From contig CAZPHC010000007.1 of NCBI GenBank assembly GCA_964586155.1, positions 149,474 through 213,473 of the forward strand: a stretch of 64,000 nucleotides of DNA. The letters run 5' to 3'. The number at the start of each line of letters is the position of its first letter. Position 1 is the stretch's first letter. Made by a program: the position numbers and the translations under genes. The notes beneath the pieces were generated by a model. It ran no database searches, was not told where the DNA came from, and was given only the letters and a program-made list of their open reading frames with translations. Source of the stretch: SXNM01 sp964586155 (GTDB lineage Bacteria; Myxococcota_A; UBA9042). This document shows, in pieces, positions 33,184 through 41,066 of the stretch.

Positions 33184-33411
33184 TCAGGCGTCGAGGTTGG
33201 CGGCGGCAGCGCGCTCGGCGGCGACGCGCTCGGCGGCTTCCTTGACCTTCTTCAGCTCACACTGCTGCTGCTGGCCCGACGAGCACAAGCAAGCGCTGCC
33301 CGCGACGCCACCGCACGAGCCCTTGAGCTCCTTGCCGCGGGCCAGGCCGAGCGCCATGCCCGCAAACGCGAGCCCGAAGGCGCCAATCGCCACGACCATC
33401 ATCATCCACAT
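33184..33411 (-). CDS. nqrM: NqrM, Na+-NQR maturation factor
   Basis: 75 aa. One N-terminal transmembrane helix (VVAIGAFGLAFAGMALGLA) is followed by KELKGSCGGVAG and a Cys cluster (ACLC, then CELKK). This matches NqrM (formerly DUF539), whose hallmark is a basic 'K-x-(I/L)-x-G-S-C-G-G' followed by more Cys. NqrM delivers iron for the Fe site between NqrD and NqrE and is essential for assembly of the sodium pump. Here the Cys after SCGG are spaced C-x7-C-x-C-x8-C. The Glu/Ala/Arg C-terminal helix is longer than usual. Ribosome site GGGAGGCCGAG. It is the last gene of the nqr operon, 50 bases after apbE, as in Vibrio. Confidence 0.9.
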   Translation of the reverse strand: MWMMMVVAIGAFGLAFAGMALGLARGKELKGSCGGVAGSACLCSSGQQQQCELKKVKEAAERVAAERAAAANLDA

Positions 33412-33461
33412 CTCGGCCTCCCAGCCTGCATGTCGGCCTTGGCGGAGCCGGCTCCGCGCCG

Positions 33462-34724
33462 CTACTGCCCGGCCGCCGCCGCAGACTCGCTGCGCTGTTT
33501 CCACTGCTCCCAAGCGGGAGAGGGCCGCGGATCCATGGTGCCATCCTCGCGCCGCACCACCAACAGCGCGGCGAGGCCGAGCTCGGTGGCCTTGGCCAGG
33601 CCCGCTTCGGGACCGAGCACGTTCAGGGCTGTCGCCCAGGCGTCGGCGTGGGCGCAATCGGCCGCCAACACGCTGACCGAAGCCAATGCGTGCGTGATCG
33701 GGCGCGCGGTGCGCGGATCGATCGTGTGGCTGACGCGCTTGCCGTCGACGACGCGGAAATTGCGGTAGTCGCCGGACGTGGCGAGCGCCACATCGACCAT
33801 CGGCACCGCCTGCAGGATGGCGCCTGCGGCTGCGTCGGGCTGCTCGACGCCGAGCATCCAGGCTCGCTTGCCGGGCGCCAGGCCGCGCACGACGACCTCG
33901 CCGCCGACCTCGACCAGGAACCGGCCCTGGCGCGCGCGCAGCAACGCCGCGGCGGCGCGATCGACGCCGTAGCCCTTGGCCACGGCAGAGAGATCGACCC
34001 GCGTGCGCGCGTCGTTGCGCGAGAAGGCGCCCGCCCCCTCGCCCACGCCCTTCTGCCAGGCAAAGGACTCGGGCCCGACGGCGGCCGCGAGCTGCTCGAG
34101 CTCGGCGTCGGTCGGCGGCGCAGCGGCGCCGCGCCTGGCCCCGAAGCCCCAGGCGTCGACCAAGGGCCCGACGCTGACGTCGAACGCGCCATCACTCGCC
34201 TCGCCGACCTCGACCGCGACGTCGAGCACGGCGCCCAACTCCGCGGACACCGGGCGCTGCACGCCGACAGGGGCCTCGTTGAGCTGGCTCAGCTCGGACG
34301 TCGGCTTGTAGGTGGACATCGCGGCGTCGACGCCATCGAGGGCGGCCTGCACCGCCATCGCGAGCCGGCTAGCGACCTGTGCGTCGGTCACGCCGACGAT
34401 CTTGGCGTTCCAGCGCGTGCCCATCACCGCGCCGCCGAGCACAGCCAGCGGCTCACCGTCCGCGTCGCTCAACTCGGCGGTCACGCCGTCGGCCAGGCCG
34501 GGATCGGGCCGCCCCTTGCGTCCCGCATGCGCACGGTCGCCTTCGTCGGCGGCGGAAGCCTGGGCCGTCGGCGCATCGCCGCCGCTGGCGGCAGGCGGCG
34601 GACGTCGCACCCAGAGGAAGACGAACAGGCCGATGACGAAGAGCACGGGCAGCGGTCGCAGCCGCGCCCACGGCGGCTTGCTGCCGGGTCCGCCGTCGCC
34701 CGGCGGATCGTCGGCCGCGCTCAC
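33462..34724 (-). CDS. apbE: ApbE, FAD:protein FMN transferase
   Basis: 420 aa with a GTG start 4 bases after the nqrF stop. An N-terminal membrane anchor (LPVLFVIGLFVFLWV) and a charged linker lead to the ApbE domain (residues about 90-400): AVMGTRWNAKIVG, MSTYKPTSELSQLN, DVSVGPLVDAWGFG, DLSAVAKGYGVDRA, LVEVGGEVVVRG and SHTIDPRTARPI. These include the FAD- and Mg2+-binding signatures. The enzyme transfers FMN from FAD to a Thr in (S/T)GAT motifs of exported or membrane proteins; both expected targets, NqrB and NqrC, are encoded just upstream. The catalytic DxxxA-type Asp and the C-terminal 'HADAWATAL' stretch are intact. The cell position is periplasmic, tethered to the inner membrane. Confidence 0.95.
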   Translation of the reverse strand: MSAADDPPGDGGPGSKPPWARLRPLPVLFVIGLFVFLWVRRPPPAASGGDAPTAQASAADEGDRAHAGRKGRPDPGLADGVTAELSDADGEPLAVLGGAVMGTRWNAKIVGVTDAQVASRLAMAVQAALDGVDAAMSTYKPTSELSQLNEAPVGVQRPVSAELGAVLDVAVEVGEASDGAFDVSVGPLVDAWGFGARRGAAAPPTDAELEQLAAAVGPESFAWQKGVGEGAGAFSRNDARTRVDLSAVAKGYGVDRAAAALLRARQGRFLVEVGGEVVVRGLAPGKRAWMLGVEQPDAAAGAILQAVPMVDVALATSGDYRNFRVVDGKRVSHTIDPRTARPITHALASVSVLAADCAHADAWATALNVLGPEAGLAKATELGLAALLVVRREDGTMDPRPSPAWEQWKQRSESAAAAGQ

Positions 34725-34728
34725 GGGC

Positions 34729-36000
34729 CTAGCCGCCGAAGTCGTCGAGGCGGATGTTGTCGCGCTCGACGCCGAGGTCTTCGAGCATCTTGATGACGGC
34801 CGCGTTCATCATCGGCGGGCCGCACATGTAGTACTCGCAGTCCTCGGGAGCCGGGTGGTTCTTGAGGTAGTTCTGCAGCAGGACGTTGTGGATGAAGCCC
34901 TTGTAGCCGAACTCCGCGCCCAGCGGCTTGCGCGACTCGGCCTGCGGGTTGTCCCAATCGTCCTCGGGCTGCGGATCGCTCAGCGCGATATGCCACTTGA
35001 AGTTGGGGTTCTCGGATTGGATGGCGTCGAAGTCCTCGACGTAGAACGCCTCGCGGAACGAGCGCGCGCCGTACCAGAACGTGACCTTGCGATCGGTGTG
35101 GATGCGGCGGAACTGATCGAAGATATGCGAGCGCATCGGCGCCATGCCCGCGCCGCCGCCGACGAAGACCATCTCGGTCTTGTTCTCGGTGGCGAAGAAC
35201 TCGCCGAACGGGCCGGAGATCGTGACCTCGTCACCCGGCTTCAGGCCGAAGATGTACGAGCTCATGATGCCGGGCGGCGTGCCCTCGGGGGCGCGTGGCG
35301 GCGGCGAGGCAATGCGGACGTTGAGCATGATGATGCCGCGCTCGTCCGGGTAGTTGGCCATCGAGTAGGCGCGCATGACCGTCTCGTCGACCTTGCTGAC
35401 GTAGCGCCAGAGGTTGAAGTGGTCCCAATCGCCGCGGTACTCTGGAGCCACCTCGAAGTCCTTGTAGTGGACCGTGTGCGGCGGGCACTCGATCTGGATG
35501 TAGCCGCCAGCGCGGAACGGCACGCTCTCGCCCTCGGGCAGCTCGAGCACGAGCTCCTTGATGAAGGTTGCGACGTTGTTGTTGCTGCGAACCTTGCACG
35601 TCCACTTCTTGACGCTGAAGATCTCGGCCTCGACCTCGATCTTCATGTCCTGCTTGACCTTGACCTGGCAGGCCAGACGACAGCCATCGCGGGCCTCGCC
35701 GCGGCTGATGTGGCCCTCTTCGGTCGGCAACAGCGAACCGCCACCTTCGTGCACGTGCACCTTGCACACGCCGCAGCTGCCTTTGCCGCCGCAGGCCGAC
35801 GGGATGAAGATCTTGGCGTTCGACAGGGTGTTCAGCAGCGTCGCGCCGGCCGGCACGCGCAGCGCCTTGTCCGGATCGTCGTTGATGGTGATGGTCACCT
35901 CGCCGCTCGAGACCAGCTTGCTCTTCGCGAACGCGAGCACCGCGACGAGCGAGAGGATGACCACCGTGAACATGACGACGCCGAGTGCAACGACTGTCAT
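34729..36000 (-). CDS. nqrF: NqrF, NADH-binding subunit of Na+-NQR
   Basis: 423 aa. One N-terminal helix anchors it. The 2Fe-2S ferredoxin domain has SACGGKGSCGVC and RLAC, with Cys at residues 70, 76, 79 and 111, the numbering described for Vibrio NqrF. The FAD part has RAYSMANYP, and the NADH part VFVGGGAGMAPMRSHIFDQ and YYMCGPPMM. It accepts hydride from NADH and passes electrons through FAD and the iron-sulfur centre to the rest of the pump. An ACGGAGGCATTC ribosome site precedes the ATG, 49 bases after nqrE. No truncation; length equals the family's. Confidence 0.97.
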   Translation of the reverse strand: MTVVALGVVMFTVVILSLVAVLAFAKSKLVSSGEVTITINDDPDKALRVPAGATLLNTLSNAKIFIPSACGGKGSCGVCKVHVHEGGGSLLPTEEGHISRGEARDGCRLACQVKVKQDMKIEVEAEIFSVKKWTCKVRSNNNVATFIKELVLELPEGESVPFRAGGYIQIECPPHTVHYKDFEVAPEYRGDWDHFNLWRYVSKVDETVMRAYSMANYPDERGIIMLNVRIASPPPRAPEGTPPGIMSSYIFGLKPGDEVTISGPFGEFFATENKTEMVFVGGGAGMAPMRSHIFDQFRRIHTDRKVTFWYGARSFREAFYVEDFDAIQSENPNFKWHIALSDPQPEDDWDNPQAESRKPLGAEFGYKGFIHNVLLQNYLKNHPAPEDCEYYMCGPPMMNAAVIKMLEDLGVERDNIRLDDFGG

Positions 36001-36049
36001 GAATGCCTCCGTGAGAGTGCCGAGGGGCGCGCCGAGCGGGCGACCGACC

Positions 36050-36646
36050 TCAGAGCTGGATGCCCGAGAAGACCATGAACCCGATGGCCATGAGCCCCGT
36101 GATCATGAAGCTGAGGCCAAGGCCGCGAAGGCCCTTGGGGACGTGGCTGTACTTGAGCTTCTCGCGCAGCGCAGCGAGCGCGACGATGGCGAGCGCCCAG
36201 CCCAGGCCCGAGCCGACGCCGAAGACGACGCTCTCGCCGAAGCCGTAGTCGCGCTCGGCCATGAACAGGCTGGCGCCGAGGATCGCGCAGTTCACGGCGA
36301 TCAGCGGCAGGAACACGCCGAGCGCGCCATAGAGCGCGGGAGCGTACTTGTCGAGCGCCATCTCGACGATCTGGACCATGGCGGCGATGGTGCCGATGTA
36401 GGTCAAGAACGCGAGGAACGACAGGTCCAGGCCGGGCATCAGCGCGTCGGGCTTGAGCACGTGCTGGAACAGCAGGTTGTTCACCGGGGTCGTCACGGCG
36501 AGGACGAAGATGACCGCGGCTCCGAGGCCCATCGCGGTGTCGACCTTCTTCGACACGGCGAGGAACGAACACATGCCGAGGAAGTACGACAGCGCCATGT
36601 TCTCGACGAACGTGGCCTTGAGGAAGAGGCTGAGGTAGTGCTCCAT
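36050..36646 (-). CDS. nqrE: NqrE, Na+-NQR membrane subunit
   Basis: 198 aa with six transmembrane helices. Begins MEHYLSLFLKATFVENMALS, the signature of NqrE/RnfA-type subunits, with LSYFLGMCSFLAVSKKVDTA containing one of the conserved Cys that hold the membrane iron with NqrD. ALREKLKYSHVPKGLRGLGL near the C-terminus is also characteristic. With NqrD it forms an inverted-topology pair around the Fe centre that couples electron flow to Na+ movement. Ribosome site CCAGGAGTCGCAG. Spaced 73 bases from nqrD, the largest gap in the operon. Confidence 0.96.
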   Translation of the reverse strand: MEHYLSLFLKATFVENMALSYFLGMCSFLAVSKKVDTAMGLGAAVIFVLAVTTPVNNLLFQHVLKPDALMPGLDLSFLAFLTYIGTIAAMVQIVEMALDKYAPALYGALGVFLPLIAVNCAILGASLFMAERDYGFGESVVFGVGSGLGWALAIVALAALREKLKYSHVPKGLRGLGLSFMITGLMAIGFMVFSGIQL

Positions 36647-36719
36647 CTGCGACTCCTGGAAACCCGAATGCGTGGACCGCGGCCCCGACGCTGCCCGGCG
36701 GCGGCGTCGCTCGGCGCGG

Positions 36720-37343
36720 TTACTCGGCCTCGACCTGCTCCGGCTTGATCGTGCGGAGCACCCAGATGAACGTGGCGATGAGGAAGAAGGCGCCAGGCGC
36801 CAGCACCATCAAGCCGTTGGGCGTGTACCAGCCGCCCTCGGTCACCGGCAGCAGCACGGACATGCCGGCGAACTTGCCCGAGCCGAACAGCTCGCGGACG
36901 ATCGCCACCAGCACCAACACGACACCGTAGCCGAGGCCGTTGCCGATGCCGTCGAGGAACGACTTCATCGGCGGGTTCTGCATGGCGAAGGCCTCGGCGC
37001 GGCCCATCACGATGCAGTTCGTGATGATCAGGCCGACGAAGACCGACAGCTGCTTGCTGATGCCGTAGAGGTACGCCTTGAGGATCTGGTCCGTGACGAT
37101 CACGAGGCTCGCGATCACCGTCAGCTGGACGATGATGCGGATGCTCGGCGGGATCTTGTTGCGGATCAGGCTGACGGCGAGGTTCGAGAAGGCCGTCACC
37201 GCCGTCACCGCGAGGGTCATGACGATGGCGGTCTCGAGCTTGGTCGTGACGGCGAGCGCCGAGCAGATGCCGAGGACCTGCAGGGCGATCGGGTTGTTGT
37301 TGAACAAGGGATCGAGAACGATCTCACGAGTCTTGCTCGACAT
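36720..37343 (-). CDS. nqrD: NqrD, Na+-NQR membrane subunit
   Basis: 207 aa, six helices. Starts MSSKTREIVLDPLFNNNPIA, which matches the NqrD N-terminus, followed by LQVLGICSALAVTTKLETA with the Fe-ligand Cys in LGICSALAV. KIPPSIRIIVQLTVIASLVI and IITNCIVMGRAEAFA (second conserved Cys) are textbook NqrD/RnfE segments. Pairs with NqrE. Two bases separate it from nqrC, so translation is coupled; the ribosome site GGGAGCGTAGCC lies within the end of nqrC. Confidence 0.96.
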   Translation of the reverse strand: MSSKTREIVLDPLFNNNPIALQVLGICSALAVTTKLETAIVMTLAVTAVTAFSNLAVSLIRNKIPPSIRIIVQLTVIASLVIVTDQILKAYLYGISKQLSVFVGLIITNCIVMGRAEAFAMQNPPMKSFLDGIGNGLGYGVVLVLVAIVRELFGSGKFAGMSVLLPVTEGGWYTPNGLMVLAPGAFFLIATFIWVLRTIKPEQVEAE

Positions 37344-37345
37344 GG

Positions 37346-38149
37346 CTACGCTCCCTGGCCGGCAGCCTTGCCGCCGCCGTTGCCCTGCAACGTCTGAAGG
37401 TAGGGGCCGAAACCGTCCTCACCGACCCAGAACTGCAGCAGGTAGGTGACGCCGTTGCTGGTCAGGGTCGCGCCGGACAGGCCGTCGACCTTGTTCGGGG
37501 CCTCCTCCTTGCTGCCGGCGGCGCCCTTGGTGACAGAGATCGCGACGCCGCCCTTGGCGTTGTGGATCTTGCGACCCGGCCAGAGCGACTTCCAGCGCGG
37601 GTTGTCGATCTCGCCACCGAGGCCCGGCGTCTCGCCGTGCTGGTAGAAGGTGAGGCCGGCGATGGTGTCGCCGTCGCTCTCGACCGCGAGGTAGCCGTAG
37701 AGCGTCGACCACAGGCCCTTGCCCTCGACCGGCAGCACCAGGCGCTCGATGGCGCCGGACTCCGAGACGACCTGGTAGACCAGGCCATGCTTCGGCAGGC
37801 GCTGCACCTTGGCCTTGTTGCCTGCGGGAGCGTCGAAGCTCACGGCCGGATCCTTGGCGGCCTTGCCCTGGTCGAACGTCGCGGCGTCGATGCCCTCGGC
37901 GACCTTGCCGGTCTTGAGCTCGACCACGAGCGGCTTGATCCGCTTGGCGAAGAGCTCCTTGACCTTCTCGGGGGTGGCGCCGTCCTCGTCGATCAAGCCG
38001 ACGACGGCGAGCACCTTGGTCTGGCGGTCCAGCACGGCGTTCTCGTCCTGCTTCTCCTTGAGGGAGACAGCGGAACCGGCGACGACGATGCCGCAGACGA
38101 CGCAGATGATCGCAGCGAATCCGAAGATGTAGCCGTTGCTATACTGCAT
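37346..38149 (-). CDS. nqrC: NqrC, covalent-FMN subunit of Na+-NQR
   Basis: 267 aa. One N-terminal membrane helix (GYIFGFAAIICVVCGIVVA), then a periplasmic FMN-binding domain. The flavin attachment motif SGATLTS occurs near residue 226 (Thr equivalent to Thr225 of Vibrio). Upstream parts such as GLWSTLYGYLAVESDGDTI and HGETPGLGGEIDNPRW are the conserved FMN-binding fold. FMN is joined by a phosphoester bond to the Thr by ApbE, encoded in the same operon. Receives electrons from the NqrD/E iron and hands them to NqrB FMN. Its first 11 bases overlap the end of nqrB. Confidence 0.97.
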   Translation of the reverse strand: MQYSNGYIFGFAAIICVVCGIVVAGSAVSLKEKQDENAVLDRQTKVLAVVGLIDEDGATPEKVKELFAKRIKPLVVELKTGKVAEGIDAATFDQGKAAKDPAVSFDAPAGNKAKVQRLPKHGLVYQVVSESGAIERLVLPVEGKGLWSTLYGYLAVESDGDTIAGLTFYQHGETPGLGGEIDNPRWKSLWPGRKIHNAKGGVAISVTKGAAGSKEEAPNKVDGLSGATLTSNGVTYLLQFWVGEDGFGPYLQTLQGNGGGKAAGQGA

Positions 38150-39368
38150 GGCGGGCGAGCCTCCGCTTGATGTTGGCCTGCACGAACCAGTGGTCGATGA
38201 AGGGCGCGAACATGTTCATGAACAGGATCGCGAGCATCATGCCCTCGGGGTACGCGGGGTTGATGACCCGGACCAGCACGACGAGCACGCCGATCGCGAA
38301 GCCGTAGATGAGCTTGCCGACGTCGGTGAAGGGCGAGGTCACCGGCTCGGTCGCCATGAAGACCGTACCGAAGGCCCAGCCGCCGAGCACCATGTGGTAC
38401 CAGAACGGCACGTTGAAGAAGGGGTTGGTCTCCGAGCCGACGGCGTTGAGCAGGCTGGCCATGGCCACCGTGCCGAGCGTGACGCCGAGCATCGTCCGCC
38501 ACGAGCCGATCTGGGTGAAGATCAGGATCGCGGCGCCGATCAGCGCGGCGGCGGCGGAGGTCTCGCCCATGGAGCCCGGGATCGAGCCCCAGAAGGCGTC
38601 CCACCAGTTCAGCGCGCCCAGGCCTTCGGCGGCCATGCCGCTCTCGCTCGCCTTGGCCAGCCACGTCGCGCCCGAGAGGCCGTCGACCTTCGAGAAATCG
38701 GCGGCGATCCAGACCTTGTCGCCCGAGATCTCCGCCGGGTAGGCGAAGAACAAGAAGGCACGGGCGACCAGCGCCGGGTTCAGGATGTTGAAGCCCGTGC
38801 CGCCGAAGATCTCCTTGCCGATCAAGATGCCAAAGACCGTGCCGATGAACATCTGCCAGAGCGGCAGCGTCGGCGGCACGATCAGCGGGATCAGGAAGCC
38901 CGAGACCAGGAAGCCCTCGTTGACCTCGTGCTTGCGGATGACCGCCGTCGCGACCTCGACGATGCCGCCGGCCGCGAAGCAGACCGCCAGCAACGGCACG
39001 AAGTAGACGGCGCCGTGCACGAAGTTCGCGACCATGTTCGCCGGGTCGTAGCCCAGGCCGAGGCTGGCGTAGATCGCCTCCTGCCAGACGTCGAGCTTGG
39101 CGGCGCCCTGGGCGAACGCGGTGTGGGCCTGGAAGCCCACGTTGTGCATCGCCATCAGCACGGCGGGGATCATCGCCACGACGACGGTGATCATCATGCG
39201 CTTGAGATCGATGCCGTCGCGGACGTGGGTCGTACCCGACGTCACCTGGCCGGGCGTGTACAGGATGGTGTCCTGTGCCTCCCAGGCCGGGTAGAGCTTC
39301 TCCAGGGGCTTGCCCTTGGCGAAGAGCTTGTGCTCGACCTCGTCGAGCTTCTTGCGGAGCGCCTGCAT
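38139..39368 (-). CDS. nqrB: NqrB, covalent-FMN and Na+-channel subunit
   Basis: 409 aa with about ten transmembrane helices and an N-terminal cytoplasmic arm. It carries the second FMN attachment motif, LSGATWLAK, near residue 232 (Thr236 in Vibrio). Conserved pieces include GFLVSGFLIPLIVPPTLPLW and GGTGFNILNPALVARAFLFF, where Gly residues line the quinone site. This is the main membrane subunit that takes up Na+ and holds riboflavin, FMN and the ubiquinone/inhibitor pocket. Excellent ribosome site AAAGGAGGGCTAGCC, 2 bases after the nqrA stop. Length is that of the family. Confidence 0.97.
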   Translation of the reverse strand: MQALRKKLDEVEHKLFAKGKPLEKLYPAWEAQDTILYTPGQVTSGTTHVRDGIDLKRMMITVVVAMIPAVLMAMHNVGFQAHTAFAQGAAKLDVWQEAIYASLGLGYDPANMVANFVHGAVYFVPLLAVCFAAGGIVEVATAVIRKHEVNEGFLVSGFLIPLIVPPTLPLWQMFIGTVFGILIGKEIFGGTGFNILNPALVARAFLFFAYPAEISGDKVWIAADFSKVDGLSGATWLAKASESGMAAEGLGALNWWDAFWGSIPGSMGETSAAAALIGAAILIFTQIGSWRTMLGVTLGTVAMASLLNAVGSETNPFFNVPFWYHMVLGGWAFGTVFMATEPVTSPFTDVGKLIYGFAIGVLVVLVRVINPAYPEGMMLAILFMNMFAPFIDHWFVQANIKRRLARHAV

Positions 39369-39370
39369 GG

Positions 39371-40741
39371 CTAGCCCTCCTTTTCGATCTGCGTGAGTCG
39401 CTCGCGCAGTGCAGTGCCGTAGTCAATCTTGCCCGGGCACACAAACGTGCAGAGCGCCAGGTCATCTTCGTCGAGCTCGAGCGCGCCGAGCTTCTCGGCC
39501 TGCTCCAGATCGCCGGTGATCAGCGAGCGCAGTAGGAACGTCGGCAGGACGTCGAGCGGCATCACGCGCTCGTACATGCCAATCGGCACCATCGCGCGGC
39601 CGCCACCGTTGGTGTCCGTGTCAAAGCCGAAGCGCTTGCCGGGCATCAGGCTCGACAGGAAGATCCGCGTGCTCGAGAAGGCGTTGACGCCCGGCTTGAG
39701 CCAACCGAGGAAGTGGCGCTTGTTGCCCTCGCCGAGCACCGTGATCTGCTGGTGCCGGCGGCCGAGGAAGCCGCTGACGTCGCCGGCCGCTTTGCGACCG
39801 CCCAGCACCGAGCCCGAGATTACGCGCACGTCGCCGTCCATCGGCGCGATCTCGCCGTCGGTCAGCTCGTCGATGCTCGCGCCGATGCGCGTGCGCAGGT
39901 GGCGCGGGTTGCGCGCCGCGGGGCCACCGATGGCGACGATGCGCTCGACGTCGACCTTGCCGGTGCGGACCAGCAGGCCGATCGCGAGCACGTCCTGCGC
40001 CTCGATCGACCACTGCGTATGGCTGCGGCTGGCCGGCTGCACCAGGTGCATGTGCGTGCCGGGCAGACCCGCCGGATGCTTGCCGGCGAAGGTCTCGACC
40101 TGCACGCCCGCGACACCGGCGGCGTCGACCTTGCTGCCCGGGCCGACGCAGAGCACGACCTTGCCGTTGACCAGCTTGCCCAGCGCCTGCAGGCCGGCGG
40201 CGAAGTCGTCCTTGCGCGCGGCGACGATGGCAGAGACGTCGGGCGCGAGCGGCCGGGTGTCCATCGCCGTCACGAAGAGCGCGTCCGGACGCGTGCCGGG
40301 GATCGCGACCCGCGAGTACGGCCGCCGCAGGATCGTGGTCCACAGGCCCGACTCGAGCAACAGGGCCTCGACGGCCGCGCTGTCGAGCTGCGCCGCCGGC
40401 TTGCCGCTGTACGACGCGAACGAGACCTGCGCGCTCTCGGCCTCGCCGTTGTCGAGCTCGATGACGACGGAGAGGAAGGCGCGCTTCTCGCCGCGGTGGA
40501 TCGCCTTGACCGTGCCGGTGCCGGGCGAGGTGTACAGCACGCCGGGCGTCTTGCGGTCCTCGTAGAGCGCCTGGCCGCGCAGCACATGTTCGCCCTCCGC
40601 GACGATCATGCGCGGCTTCATGCCGTGCGAGTCGGCCCCCAGCAGCGCCACATGGCGAACGTGTTGACCGTCTTCAACCGCCGACGCAGGTGCGCCGGTG
40701 ATGGGCAGGTCGAGCCCTCTGCGGATGGTATGGACGCCCAT
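39371..40741 (-). CDS. nqrA: NqrA, peripheral subunit of Na+-NQR
   Basis: 456 aa, cytoplasmic. Begins MGVHTIRRGLDLPITGAP, the family's 'I-x-x-G-L-D-(L/I)-P-I-x-G' start, with HVALLGADSHGMKPRMIVAE soon after, a region near the quinone-binding cleft. Later parts include ALFVTAMDTRPLAPD, GTHMHLVQPASRSHTQWSI and PIGMYERVMPLDVLPTFLLR. NqrA docks on NqrB and does not bind a cofactor covalently. It is the first gene of the operon nqrABCDEF-apbE-nqrM. Weak ribosome site (GGAG, 9 bases before the ATG) and a promoter about 110 bases upstream at 40855-40882. Confidence 0.97.
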   Translation of the reverse strand: MGVHTIRRGLDLPITGAPASAVEDGQHVRHVALLGADSHGMKPRMIVAEGEHVLRGQALYEDRKTPGVLYTSPGTGTVKAIHRGEKRAFLSVVIELDNGEAESAQVSFASYSGKPAAQLDSAAVEALLLESGLWTTILRRPYSRVAIPGTRPDALFVTAMDTRPLAPDVSAIVAARKDDFAAGLQALGKLVNGKVVLCVGPGSKVDAAGVAGVQVETFAGKHPAGLPGTHMHLVQPASRSHTQWSIEAQDVLAIGLLVRTGKVDVERIVAIGGPAARNPRHLRTRIGASIDELTDGEIAPMDGDVRVISGSVLGGRKAAGDVSGFLGRRHQQITVLGEGNKRHFLGWLKPGVNAFSSTRIFLSSLMPGKRFGFDTDTNGGGRAMVPIGMYERVMPLDVLPTFLLRSLITGDLEQAEKLGALELDEDDLALCTFVCPGKIDYGTALRERLTQIEKEG

Positions 40742-40854
40742 GCTTTCGATCTCCGGCTGGAGTGCCAGCCCTGCGTCGTGCCTTGGGAGAGAACCTGCAA
40801 GCCGGGTGCGGGCTTGCCGACATTCGGGGCCGTCGCGGCCCCTTGGCGGGCGGT

Positions 40855-40882
40855 TGTATACACCCTTTCGCGGCGTCTACAA
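40855..40882 (-). promoter_or_regulatory. Likely sigma-70-type promoter of the nqr operon
   Basis: Minus strand: TTGTAG (40882-40877), 16-bp spacer, TATACA (40860-40855, 5/6 match to -10). It is the most A/T-rich point in the spacer. Expected leader is about 105 bases. The G-rich repeat lies 59 bases further upstream. Confidence 0.5.
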
Positions 40883-40940
40883 AGCCCCTGAACGGGAGAG
40901 GGATGGTCGGCGCGAGCAATGGGTGCGCCGCAGGGGGCAA

Positions 40941-40997
40941 AGCCAGGGGGGAGCCAGGGGGGGAGCCAGGGGGGAAGCCAGGCGGGAGCCAGGCGGG
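40941..40997 (+). repeat. G-rich tandem repeat, 5 units of 11-12 bp
   Basis: Five consecutive AGCCAGG(G/C)GGG units: G-runs of 6, 7, 6 then two units reading GGCGGG. Two are separated by a single extra A. The pattern could fold as a G-quadruplex on the plus strand. It sits just upstream of the nqr promoter, non-coding on both strands. Confidence 0.8.
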
Positions 40998-41066
40998 AAG
41001 CCGGCCATCCGCCTCCGCCCCGGAGGTCGAACCTCCGACGGCAGCGTGGACGCGCCGAGCGCCGGC

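Larger units (their letters stand above)
40742..41066. other. 325-base spacer upstream of nqrA
   Basis: Holds the nqr promoter (40855-40882), a G-rich tandem repeat (40941-40997) and a perfect hairpin CGGAGGT-CGA-ACCTCCG at 41021-41037. No gene is seen in any frame; the 100-180 codon frames across it lack ribosome sites and have random composition. It also contains the 3' flank of the lipoprotein gene ending at 41067, whose terminator could be the 41021-41037 hairpin, although no T run follows. Confidence 0.5.

Noticed and set aside
41021..41037. CGGAGGTCGAACCTCCG, which looks like a tRNA T-arm
   Set aside because: The loop is too short and there is no acceptor, D or anticodon arm on either strand within 80 bases. 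Kept only as a hairpin.
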